Shown here: one piece after another, positions 1 through 5,502 of the stretch
Layout: the number at the start of each line of letters is the position of its first letter
Position numbering within the stretch: the first letter of the stretch is position 1
NCBI GenBank assembly: GCA_051277445.1
Contig: JBNMQC010000162.1
Span: 1-5,502, forward strand
Direction: 5' to 3'
From: Bermanella sp051277445
Lineage (GTDB): Bacteria; Pseudomonadota; Gammaproteobacteria; Pseudomonadales; Oceanobacteraceae
DNA: 5,502 bases
Notes under the pieces: model-generated
Seen by the model: the letters and a program-made list of their open reading frames with translations, nothing else
Databases searched by the model: none
What the model was told of the DNA's origin: nothing
Program-made: the position numbers and the translations under genes

Positions 1-245
1 AAATCCCAAAAGCCCTGTTCACCAATTATATATGCAACCGGCTCACCTAGCTGGCGACGCTGAAGATAAGCACGAAAGGTTTGTTCTTGCTCGTCAGTCA
101 GTACTTTTTCGGGATCAGTGAATAATAGATTACGGTGGGCATTTAAACTATGCAGTAGAATCAGTTCAGCGTCTAAGGCTTGGGTATCAGAGTGGGTAAT
201 GAATTGCTGGCCCTCAAAGAGGGCCTGTTTAATGGTCATTGGCAT
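1..245 (-). CDS. prmC: PrmC (HemK), release factor glutamine methyltransferase, N-terminal part
   Basis: This is the 5' part of prmC, cut by the left window edge after 81 codons. PrmC is a cytoplasmic SAM-dependent enzyme that N5-methylates the glutamine of the GGQ motif in RF1 and RF2, which speeds peptide release. The visible part is the helical N-terminal substrate-binding domain: a DAELIL segment (residues 25-30), LTDEQ (49-53), and RRQLGEPVAYIIGEQGFW (63-80), the family's RR..GEP-A-I-G--FW signature. The catalytic methyltransferase fold and its NPPY motif lie outside the window. The gene starts 9 nt after the prfA stop, so it is probably the next gene of the same transcript and translationally coupled. 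The first ATG (245) is followed two codons later by a second (239), and neither has a clear Shine-Dalgarno sequence, so the start is uncertain by 6 nt. Identification is firm from both sequence and the prfA neighbour. Confidence 0.93.
   Translation of the reverse strand, partial: MPMTIKQALFEGQQFITHSDTQALDAELILLHSLNAHRNLLFTDPEKVLTDEQEQTFRAYLQRRQLGEPVAYIIGEQGFWD
209..225 (-). other. GC-rich hairpin at +21 to +37 of prmC
   Basis: A perfect inverted repeat lies inside the start of prmC: a 7-bp stem (GGCCCTC / GAGGGCC) with a 3-nt loop, centred at about 217. In the prmC mRNA it begins at nucleotide +21 from the first ATG (+15 from the second), just past a ribosome sitting on the start codon. No T-tract follows on the prmC strand, so it is not an intrinsic terminator. 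Its effect on translation or mRNA decay is inference only, since it also encodes ordinary protein sequence (ALFEGQ). Confidence 0.4.
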
Positions 246-254
246 AACAGATAT

Positions 255-1343
255 TTAGTTATCCGCGCCCATGTTCGCTAGCATCTCTGCTTGGTGCTCT
301 TGAATCAAAGGCTGAATCACAGAATCCAAATCCCCTTCCATGAGTTCATCTAACTTATAAAGGGTCAGGTTAATGCGGTGATCACTCACACGGCCTTGTG
401 GATAATTATACGTACGAATTCGCTCTGAACGGTCACCGCTGCCCACTAAACTTTTACGCTCAGCTGCTTGTTCGGCTTGTGCTTTTTGCGCAATGGCATC
501 GTTTAGACGGGTCGCTAGGATGGACATTGCGCGGGCACGGTTTTTATGTTGCGAACGCTCATCCTGACACTCCACCACAAATCCGGTTGGTATGTGAGTA
601 ATACGAATGGCCGAATCGGTTTTGTTTACGTGCTGGCCACCAGCGCCACTGGCACGAAAGGTATCGATTTTTAAGTCGGCCTTGTTGATATCCACTTCCG
701 CTTCGTCTTCCACTTCAGGCATGACGGCGACAGTACACGCAGACGTATGAACACGACCCTGACTTTCGGTAGCCGGTACACGCTGAACACGGTGAGCCCC
801 TGACTCGAATTTCAACTGGCTATACACTGCATCGCCAGCAATTCGTAAAATGATTTCTTTATAGCCGCCATGGTCACCATCGTTGGAATTCATCACTTCA
901 AATTTCCAACCCCGTTTTTCAGCGTACTTGGTGTACATGCGAAACAGGTCGCCCGAGAAGATCGCGGCTTCATCACCACCGGTGCCAGCACGAATTTCAA
1001 CGATAACGTTTTTGCCATCATTTGGATCTTTTGGTAACAGCAATATTTGCAGTTCAGCTTCGAGACGCTCGATCTCAGCCTTGGCACTTTTTAATTCTTC
1101 TTGACCCATTTCACGCATTTCAGGGTCGCTATCTTGGATCAAGATATGGGCTTCTTCTAAGTTACCTTCGGCCTCGGTGTATAATTCAAAGGCTTTAACC
1201 ACAGGCTCAATTTCAGCGTATTCTTTAGACAGGCCACGGAAACGATTTTGATCGCTGATCACACTGGCATCGGACAACAGGTGACCAATTTCCTCATAAC
1301 GCTCGGCAAGGGTTTCTAATTTTGTTTTAACTGAATCTTTCAT
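255..1343 (-). CDS. prfA: Peptide chain release factor 1 (RF1)
   Basis: RF1 recognises UAA and UAG in the ribosomal A site and triggers hydrolysis of peptidyl-tRNA. The product is 362 aa from the chosen ATG, close to the 360 aa of E. coli RF1. The helical N-terminal domain (about 1-105) and PCRF region lead to the tripeptide anticodon P-A-T at residues 190-192, which marks RF1 rather than RF2 (SPF). The catalytic GGQ is at 235-237 inside ASGAGGQHVNKTDSAIRI, and the C-terminal domain runs to the TAA stop. There is no internal frameshift of the RF2 type. I chose the ATG at 1343 because MKDSVKTKLETL matches the family N-terminus and an AGAGAG Shine-Dalgarno sequence (about 1348-1353) precedes it by 4 nt. 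A TTG at 1358 would add five residues but overlaps that site. The gene lies 108 nt after hemA and 9 nt before prmC, the classic hemA-prfA-prmC order, and its GGQ glutamine is the expected PrmC substrate. Confidence 0.97.
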   Translation of the reverse strand: MKDSVKTKLETLAERYEEIGHLLSDASVISDQNRFRGLSKEYAEIEPVVKAFELYTEAEGNLEEAHILIQDSDPEMREMGQEELKSAKAEIERLEAELQILLLPKDPNDGKNVIVEIRAGTGGDEAAIFSGDLFRMYTKYAEKRGWKFEVMNSNDGDHGGYKEIILRIAGDAVYSQLKFESGAHRVQRVPATESQGRVHTSACTVAVMPEVEDEAEVDINKADLKIDTFRASGAGGQHVNKTDSAIRITHIPTGFVVECQDERSQHKNRARAMSILATRLNDAIAQKAQAEQAAERKSLVGSGDRSERIRTYNYPQGRVSDHRINLTLYKLDELMEGDLDSVIQPLIQEHQAEMLANMGADN

Positions 1344-1347
1344 GCTT

Positions 1348-1353
1348 CTCTCT
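1348..1353 (-). promoter_or_regulatory. Ribosome binding site of prfA
   Basis: On the minus strand AGAGAG lies 4 nt upstream of the ATG at 1343. It decides the start: the in-frame TTG at 1358 lies upstream of this purine tract and has no comparable site of its own. Confidence 0.6.
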
Positions 1354-1408
1354 AACAAAAGTCAGGCGTCTCAAGGGACGACAAACGCTTTAATTTTTTC
1401 TGGCCTGC

Positions 1409-1432
1409 TAACCATGGTTAAGAGGTGGTTAA
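1409..1432. repeat. Cluster of TAACCA/TGGTTA hexamers in the hemA-prfA gap
   Basis: The gap between hemA and prfA holds a perfect 12-bp palindrome, TAACCATGGTTA (1409-1420), and a further TGGTTAA copy at 1426-1432, exactly 11 bp after the one at 1415-1421. The inverted left arm could pair with either right arm in RNA. It may be chance, an operator-like array with one-helical-turn spacing, or an mRNA processing or pairing element between two cistrons. I see no convincing promoter for prfA around it. Confidence 0.35.
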
Positions 1433-1451
1433 CACTCATATCCCATTACAT

Positions 1452-2717
1452 TTATTCTAAATCTGAGTCCGATAGCTGATACAACTCCTGCACCCAGGTC
1501 ATCACTTCTTTGCGCCCAACGCTACTGGCTTCTCGCATTTTAACCGTAGGCTGGTGTATCAATTTGTTGGTCAACATATTGGCCAACGTGGTCACCACCG
1601 CTTGGGCATCATCCCCTTTTTGTAAGCGCTTAAGGGCTTTTTCGAGTTCTTGGTCTCGAATGGTTTCGGCGTGTTGGCGAAACGCTTTCAGGGTGTTGAC
1701 GGCATCTAGGGTGCGCAATTGTCGCATGAATGCGGCGCTGCCTGCTTCTATTATTTCTTCAGCGTCTTGTGCGGCATGCTCGCGCTGGCGAACATTTTCT
1801 TCAATGATGTCTTTAAGGTCATCAACGGTATACAGGTAAACATCGTTTAGATCACCGACTTCGGTCTCAATGTCCCTTGGTACCGCAATATCCACCATGA
1901 ACATAGGGGCGTGTTTGCGTTTTTTAAGGGCTCGCTCAACGGCGCCCTTGCCTAAAATCGGTAGCGGGCTGGCGGTAGAGGCAATAACGATGTCTGCTTT
2001 ATAAAGCTCATCCGGTATGGCTGACAGTAAAATGGCTTTGGCACCAAATTGCTCAGCCAAGGCTTCAGCGCGCTCCAGTGTCCGATTTGCCACGGTGATG
2101 TCACTCACCCCCGCATCCACTAAATGGCGAGCCACTAAGTCGATGGTTTCACCCGCGCCAATCAATAAGGCGCGGCTTTTTGAGAGGTCTGAAAAAATTC
2201 GTTGACCCAGATTCACCGCCGCATAAGCGACCGATACTGGGTTTTCACCAATGGCGGTATCGGTACGCACTTGCTTGGCCACACTGAATGTTTGACGAAA
2301 TAGGCGGTCTAACTCAGGACCAATGGTGCCGGCTTCTTGGGCAACCGCGTAGGCATTCTTCATTTGCCCCAGTATTTGTGGCTCACCTAGGATCAAGCTG
2401 TCTAGGCCGCTGGCCACACGCATAATATGCTGCACCGCGGTTTCACCGGTTAACGCATAGTGGCAGCTTTCAAGCTGTTCTAGGGGCACGCCATGAACCT
2501 CCTGCAGCCACTGTAATAATGCACTAGGATTATTATCTTTAGCAGTGAAATACAGTTCAGTACGATTACAGGTGGATAGGATGGCGATTTCATCCACACC
2601 ATGGCTCACATTGACCTGCCTTAATTGAGCAGGCAAATGGTCCGGAGCAAAGGCCACTTTCTCGCGCACCGCCACAGGGGCCGTTTTATGATTAATACCT
2701 AGGGTTAATAACGTCAT
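1452..2717 (-). CDS. hemA: Glutamyl-tRNA reductase
   Basis: HemA reduces glutamyl-tRNA(Glu) with NADPH to glutamate-1-semialdehyde, the first committed step of the C5 route to 5-aminolevulinate, heme and sirohaem; it works in the cytoplasm and passes product to HemL. At 421 aa it has the normal bacterial length. The N-terminus MTLLTLGINHKTAPV is nearly identical to E. coli HemA and fixes the start. The catalytic cysteine is Cys50 in ILSTCNRTELY. The segment IMRVASGLDSLILGEPQILG (98-117) is the conserved active-site stretch. The NADPH-binding Rossmann motif is LLIGAGETI (184-192), followed by VANRT (209-213), ASTASPLPI (246-254) and VDIAVPRDI (275-283). The C-terminal dimerisation helix (about 310-421) contains KGDDAQAVV and LTNKLIHQPT. 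The Shine-Dalgarno sequence is weak. It is probably the promoter-proximal gene of hemA-prfA-prmC, and diverges from the TPR-lolB operon. Confidence 0.98.
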   Translation of the reverse strand: MTLLTLGINHKTAPVAVREKVAFAPDHLPAQLRQVNVSHGVDEIAILSTCNRTELYFTAKDNNPSALLQWLQEVHGVPLEQLESCHYALTGETAVQHIMRVASGLDSLILGEPQILGQMKNAYAVAQEAGTIGPELDRLFRQTFSVAKQVRTDTAIGENPVSVAYAAVNLGQRIFSDLSKSRALLIGAGETIDLVARHLVDAGVSDITVANRTLERAEALAEQFGAKAILLSAIPDELYKADIVIASTASPLPILGKGAVERALKKRKHAPMFMVDIAVPRDIETEVGDLNDVYLYTVDDLKDIIEENVRQREHAAQDAEEIIEAGSAAFMRQLRTLDAVNTLKAFRQHAETIRDQELEKALKRLQKGDDAQAVVTTLANMLTNKLIHQPTVKMREASSVGRKEVMTWVQELYQLSDSDLE

Positions 2718-2788
2718 GTATTACTTTGTTTTCTATTGAAAGGACCGAAATGTGGGCCATTTATTTCAAACTTATTAAAAAGAGCCGT

Positions 2789-2817
2789 ATTATATCTATT
2801 ATTGCGCAAAATAGCTG
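2789..2817 (-). promoter_or_regulatory. Putative sigma-70 promoter for hemA-prfA-prmC
   Basis: On the minus strand a perfect -10 hexamer TATAAT occupies 2794-2789. At 17-bp spacing the -35 position (2817-2812) reads CAGCTA, a poor match, so the promoter would be weak or depend on an activator. Transcription would start near 2782, leaving a leader of about 65 nt before the hemA ATG at 2717. The same AT-rich stretch offers TATTAT hexamers on the plus strand (2788-2793 and 2797-2802) that could serve the divergent operon, but none has a good -35 partner. Confidence 0.4.
2796..2814. promoter_or_regulatory. Imperfect dyad, possible operator between the divergent promoters
   Basis: The two arms, CTATT(A)TTGC and GCAAAATAG, are complementary apart from one unpaired A at 2801, and the centre is the perfect 8-bp palindrome TTGCGCAA (2802-2809). 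It lies next to the hemA-facing TATAAT, in the -10/-35 spacer, where a bound protein could affect transcription. I cannot assign it to a known regulator. Confidence 0.35.
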
Positions 2818-2865
2818 GCCTGCTTTCAAAACTAGTTATTTAACACACTGTTGCCTAGGCACCTT

Positions 2866-2870
2866 GAGGT
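2866..2870 (+). promoter_or_regulatory. Ribosome binding site of the TPR gene
   Basis: GAGGT precedes the ATG at 2874 by 3 nt. An in-frame TGA at 2865-2867 overlaps it and rules out any upstream extension of the reading frame, so this start is secure. Confidence 0.7.
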
Positions 2871-2873
2871 ATT

Positions 2874-4562
2874 ATGACAAACCGCTTATTGCTGGTCCCA
2901 TTATTAAGCCTGCTGCTGGCCACGCCCAGTTGGGCGGCTGCTCCCTTGGATACGCAAGAGGATGAAGCGTCTGACAATTATAGCGTCAATACCTTTTATG
3001 CCTTGCTGGTGGCCGAAATGGCCGGACAACGTCAATTATACGATGTGGCACTGGGCAACTATTTATTAGAGTCTCACCGTACACAAGACCCAGGCGTCAC
3101 CGCCCGTGCAACCCAGATCGCCCAGTTTATTGGCGCAGACCAAGCTGCATTAGACGCGGCCACACTTTGGGTGAAACTCGATAGCGAAAACCCCTTGGCG
3201 CAACAAGCCCTCAGCTCAGAGTTGGTGAAAGCGGCCCGCTTCAGTGAATCGGCCTTACACCTTCAAAAAGCGTTAGACCTAGAACCCTTACTCAATGTGA
3301 ACTTCATCAGCTTGCAAGGGGTCGATATGACCGAAGGCTCTCGAGAGTTATGGCTTGAATCCCTTACACCTCTAATCACTCGTTACAAAGAAAACCAAGC
3401 CCTATTATTTAATGTAGCCAGCTTGCACCAGCAACAAAACAACCTTGATGAAGCGTTGAGTATTTGCAGTGCGTTACTCAAACAGCACCCAGAGTTTTAC
3501 CCAGCGTGGTCGTTAAAAGCTCGCCTTCAAGCCACTCAGGAAGACTTTAAAGGCGCCATTAAAACGGTTAACTCTGCCCTTAAGCAGTTTAAAGATGACA
3601 AGTCGTTCTCTTTGTTAAAAGCTCGTTTATTAATCAAAAACAAAGACATCAAACAAGCCAGTAAGGTGTTTGCGCAGTTACATGAGCAACACCCCAATGA
3701 TGCCCACATATTGCTTCCCCTTGCCTTGACGCAACTGGAGCTAGAGGATCATTCTGCGGCTAAGTTATCCCTGCAAAAACTGCTGAACCTTCACCAAATG
3801 CAAAGTGAAGCCCATTATTATCTTGGCAGAATCGAGCAGTACCAAGGCAACGATCAAGCGGCATTGAATCATTACCTCGCCATGAAAGGCGGCCGTGAAT
3901 ACCTAGCAGCACAAGGGGCCATTATTAATATCTACATGAGCCAAGGCGATAATCAGCTGGCCATTAATCATGTGCGCCAACAGCGCACCATCGACAATGA
4001 AAACCAACAAGCCTACTTTTTAATGGAAGTGGATATCCTCAATCGATCAGGCGAATATGATGCATCGCTCAAAGTGCTTAACTCAGCCTTAAAGGCTTAC
4101 CAAGACAGCACGGACTTACGTTATTCCAGAGCCATGGTGGCCGAAAAGCTGGGTAACCTCGATCAACTGGAACAAGACCTTAGCCATATCATCAGCCTCG
4201 AGCCTGACAATGCCACCGCTTTAAACGCCTTAGGCTACACATTGGCTGACCGCACCTCTCGATTGGATGAAGCATTACTGCTAATCGAAAAAGCATTGAA
4301 GCTTGCCCCTAAAGACCCAGCCATTTTAGACAGCCTTGGCTGGGTGTATTACCGCATGGGCAAACTGAAGCAAGCCCTTACCTTATTAGAACAAGCATTT
4401 GCGTTATTTCCTGATGCCGAAGTGGCCGCTCATTTAGGTGAAGTGCTTTGGGCCCTGGAAGACCGAGCCCAAGCAAAAGCCATTTGGAGCAAAGCCCTCA
4501 ACACCGCCCCTGATAGCCAAATCCTCAAAGACACCCTACTGCGATTAGAAGTTGATTTATAA
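2874..4562 (+). CDS. lbcA: LbcA-like periplasmic TPR protein, without a lipobox
   Basis: The product is a 562-aa exported protein made almost entirely of tetratricopeptide repeats. Residues 1-22 form a signal peptide (R4, hydrophobic core LLLVPLLSLLLA, likely cut after PSWA). From about 104 the chain folds as 11-12 TPR units, for example 177-207, 208-241, 243-275, 378-412, 413-446, 447-481, 482-514 and 515-548, several ending in P-[DEN]. The best-preserved block is NALGYTLADRTSRLDEAL (451-468) followed by DSLGWVYYRMGKLKQAL (486-502). Family and position (divergent from hemA, directly before lolB) match PA4667 of Pseudomonas aeruginosa. That protein, LbcA, is an outer-membrane lipoprotein that binds the C-terminal processing protease CtpA and helps it degrade peptidoglycan cross-link hydrolases. 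Here the signal region has no cysteine; the only one in the protein is Cys198, inside a repeat. It may therefore be soluble in the periplasm. The CtpA role is transferred by homology, not visible in the sequence. Confidence 0.8.
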   Translation: MTNRLLLVPLLSLLLATPSWAAAPLDTQEDEASDNYSVNTFYALLVAEMAGQRQLYDVALGNYLLESHRTQDPGVTARATQIAQFIGADQAALDAATLWVKLDSENPLAQQALSSELVKAARFSESALHLQKALDLEPLLNVNFISLQGVDMTEGSRELWLESLTPLITRYKENQALLFNVASLHQQQNNLDEALSICSALLKQHPEFYPAWSLKARLQATQEDFKGAIKTVNSALKQFKDDKSFSLLKARLLIKNKDIKQASKVFAQLHEQHPNDAHILLPLALTQLELEDHSAAKLSLQKLLNLHQMQSEAHYYLGRIEQYQGNDQAALNHYLAMKGGREYLAAQGAIINIYMSQGDNQLAINHVRQQRTIDNENQQAYFLMEVDILNRSGEYDASLKVLNSALKAYQDSTDLRYSRAMVAEKLGNLDQLEQDLSHIISLEPDNATALNALGYTLADRTSRLDEALLLIEKALKLAPKDPAILDSLGWVYYRMGKLKQALTLLEQAFALFPDAEVAAHLGEVLWALEDRAQAKAIWSKALNTAPDSQILKDTLLRLEVDL

Positions 4563-5099
4563 ATGTTAAAACCCCTTTTTACGCTGGCCTTGTGCCAGCT
4601 TTTGCTTGCCTGCAGCATGGCCCCCACCTCGCCACCACAAAGTAACTGGGCCGTGAGCGGCAAAATAGGCATTACCACCCCCACGCAAAGTGTTGCCGGC
4701 TTTATTCAGTGGAAACAACAAGGTAAAGATTTTGATATTTATGTAAGTGGGCCGTTCACGGTTGGTAGCACGCGCATACAAGGCAATATTGCTAACATCA
4801 GTTTGACCCAAGGGGGCAAAACCGTAGAAGGCATTAACCCTCAGAAGTTGATTTATGATGAGCTTGGCTGGTTTTTCCCCATTGAGAATTTACCATTTTG
4901 GCTCAAAGGTCAGGCTGCGCCTTATAGCCCAGCCAATCGCGAGACCGATGAAAGTGAACAACTCACTCAGATTCGCCAAGACAAATGGCAAGTGGACTTC
5001 TTACGTTACAACGACTACTACGACTTACCCGAGCGCATTCGCATCAGTCAAGGTCAGTGGAGGTTTCTAATTGTAATAAAACACTGGGAATTCGGTTAA
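4563..5099 (+). CDS. lolB: Outer-membrane lipoprotein receptor LolB
   Basis: LolB takes lipoproteins from the periplasmic carrier LolA and inserts them into the inner leaflet of the outer membrane. The product is 178 aa with a type II signal peptide ending in lipobox LLAC (Cys17). Serine at +2 is compatible with outer-membrane sorting. The conserved start of the beta-barrel, WAVSGKIGITTP (29-40), is followed by FIQWKQQGKDFDIYVSGPF, and the C-terminal segment LPERIRISQGQWRFLIVIKHW (155-175) aligns with the end of E. coli LolB. It is shorter than E. coli LolB (207 aa) mainly between lipobox and barrel. In the GPFTVGS loop a Phe (65) stands where E. coli has the exposed Leu needed for membrane targeting. 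The ATG directly follows the TPR gene's stop (TAAATG) with only a weak AGAAG upstream, so translation is probably coupled. A terminator follows; ispE, often next, is not here. Confidence 0.92.
   Translation: MLKPLFTLALCQLLLACSMAPTSPPQSNWAVSGKIGITTPTQSVAGFIQWKQQGKDFDIYVSGPFTVGSTRIQGNIANISLTQGGKTVEGINPQKLIYDELGWFFPIENLPFWLKGQAAPYSPANRETDESEQLTQIRQDKWQVDFLRYNDYYDLPERIRISQGQWRFLIVIKHWEFG
4583..4599 (+). other. Hairpin plus TTTT at +21 to +37 of lolB
   Basis: GCTGGC (4583-4588) and GCCAGC (4594-4599) form a perfect 6-bp stem with a 5-nt loop, followed by TTTTGC. It starts at nucleotide +21 of lolB, in the signal-peptide codons. The shape resembles a weak intrinsic terminator, but the T-run is short and ribosomes would normally cover it. 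It might reduce lolB expression when the upstream TPR gene is poorly translated; this is inference. Confidence 0.35.
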
Positions 5100-5116
5100 A
5101 CACTTCCATCAAAACG

Positions 5117-5164
5117 AAAAAAGCGCCAAGGATTGTCTTAATTGAAAACCCATGGCGCTTTTTT
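5117..5164. terminator. Bidirectional intrinsic terminator between lolB and the CBS gene
   Basis: AAAAAAGCGCCA (5117-5128) is the exact reverse complement of TGGCGCTTTTTT (5153-5164). The 12-bp stem has a GC-rich core with an A-tract on one side and a T-tract on the other, so it can terminate transcripts arriving from either strand. The loop is long (24 nt) with a possible extra GG/CC pairing (5130-5131 with 5149-5150). It lies 17 nt after the lolB stop and 40 nt after the stop of the convergent minus-strand gene. Confidence 0.85.
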
Positions 5165-5204
5165 ATAAGTACTTATTAGTCGTACTTTATATGTTGTAAT
5201 TTAC

Positions 5205-5502
5205 TCAGTCATCATCCGATAACATTTTGCCTAGTAAGGTATGGTAAAGCTCACGATCACCGATTAAGCCGGTCATTTGATCGCCATCACGAATCAATAC
5301 CGGATAACCCGTTAGATAACGAATTTCCATCACATCTCGTATCGGCATATCCACCGGCACGCAAACAGGCATGGAGCGATAACAAGTAACATCATCGCTT
5401 GTTTGCCAATGATGTACGGCAAGGGATTCATTATTGTAACGTACGGTTTTTTGATCATTACTCAACCAAATGCCATTTTTCTTACTTAAGCAGTAGCCGT
5501 TA
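5205..5502 (-). CDS. CBS-domain protein, C-terminal part (possibly a ProV/OpuAA-type ABC ATPase)
   Basis: The reading frame is open to the right window edge, so only the last 98 residues are visible, ending at TGA. A TTG at 5465 is not a convincing start because coding-like sequence continues upstream to the edge and no Shine-Dalgarno sequence is present. Residues 40-91 look like one CBS (cystathionine beta-synthase) motif: a CYRSMPVCVPVDMPIRDVM strand-helix start, then LTGYPVLIRDGDQMTGLIGD and a final ELYHTLLGK helix. CBS motifs usually work in pairs and bind adenine nucleotides or sense ionic conditions. The compact C-terminal CBS ending in GDRELY recalls the tails of glycine betaine/proline ABC transporter ATPases, but no Walker or signature motifs are in the window, so that identity is a guess. 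It converges on lolB across the shared terminator and is probably functionally unrelated to it. Confidence 0.7.
   Translation of the reverse strand, partial: NGYCLSKKNGIWLSNDQKTVRYNNESLAVHHWQTSDDVTCYRSMPVCVPVDMPIRDVMEIRYLTGYPVLIRDGDQMTGLIGDRELYHTLLGKMLSDDD

Noticed and set aside
398..601. Plus-strand open frame of 67 aa opposite prfA
   Set aside because: It is antisense to highly conserved RF1 coding sequence, has no ribosome binding site and no recognisable domain.
1400..1409. 10-mer CTGGCCTGCT shared with the hemA/TPR gap (2815-2824)
   Set aside because: Several repeated 10-mers are expected by chance in 5.5 kb, and the flanks do not match.
1344..1451. Separate prfA promoter in the hemA-prfA gap
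   Set aside because: No -10/-35 pair with acceptable spacing could be found on the minus strand; read-through from hemA is simpler.
1510..1839. Plus-strand open frame of 109 aa opposite hemA
   Set aside because: It has a composition rich in Ser, Arg and Ala typical of antisense frames and lies wholly inside the conserved C-terminal part of hemA.
2726..2965. 79-aa plus-strand frame crossing the hemA/TPR gap
   Set aside because: It runs through the AT-rich promoter region and then out of frame over the TPR signal peptide, which is clearly the real gene there.
5046..5099. Possible frameshift or truncation at the 3' end of lolB
   Set aside because: The last residues (RFLIVIKHWEFG) still align with the conserved final strand of LolB, so the gene appears complete.
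5165..5176. 12-bp palindrome ATAAGTACTTAT next to the terminator
   Set aside because: It is AT-rich, sits between convergent gene ends and has no promoter or gene start nearby.
1..5502. A hidden novel system, mobile element, CRISPR array, tRNA or rRNA gene
   Set aside because: All long frames are accounted for by known core families or one CBS protein; no transposase, repeat array, cloverleaf or attachment site is visible.

Overview
The window is a core-genome segment from a gammaproteobacterium. It holds three genes on the minus strand (hemA, prfA, start of prmC), two on the plus strand (an lbcA-like TPR gene, then lolB), and the 3' part of a minus-strand CBS-domain gene at the right edge. 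The order prmC-prfA-hemA | TPR gene-lolB, divergent about the hemA/TPR gap, is the one I know from Pseudomonas (PA4665-PA4668) and relatives. The moderate base composition (mid-40s % GC by eye) and the protein sequences suggest a marine Oceanospirillales/Pseudomonadales-type organism, but I cannot name the genus.

Left half (1-2717, minus strand): the likely transcript starts in the 2718-2873 gap. It encodes glutamyl-tRNA reductase (HemA, first committed step of C5 tetrapyrrole synthesis), then after 108 nt peptide chain release factor 1 (PrfA), then after 9 nt PrmC, cut by the window edge after 81 codons. PrmC methylates the glutamine of the GGQ motif of release factors, so prfA-prmC is a substrate-enzyme pair.

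Middle (2718-2873): a 156-bp AT-rich divergent control region. It has a perfect TATAAT -10 hexamer facing hemA, an imperfect 19-bp dyad beside it, and a GAGGT ribosome binding site for the plus-strand operon.

Right half (2874-5099, plus strand): a 562-aa exported TPR protein of the LbcA (PA4667) family and lolB, the outer-membrane lipoprotein receptor. They are joined stop-to-start (TAAATG). LolB has a clear lipobox. The TPR protein has a signal peptide but no lipobox cysteine, unlike lipid-anchored LbcA of P. aeruginosa. After lolB a symmetric hairpin with A- and T-tracts acts as a shared bidirectional terminator between lolB and the convergent CBS-domain gene. The ispE/prs genes that often follow lolB are absent here.

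I found no mobile element, CRISPR array, RNA gene or evidence of a novel system. The points worth a second look are the missing lipobox, the dyad in the divergent promoter region, early-coding hairpins in prmC and lolB at the same offset (+21 to +37), repeated TGGTTA hexamers in the hemA-prfA gap, and the break in gene order after lolB.
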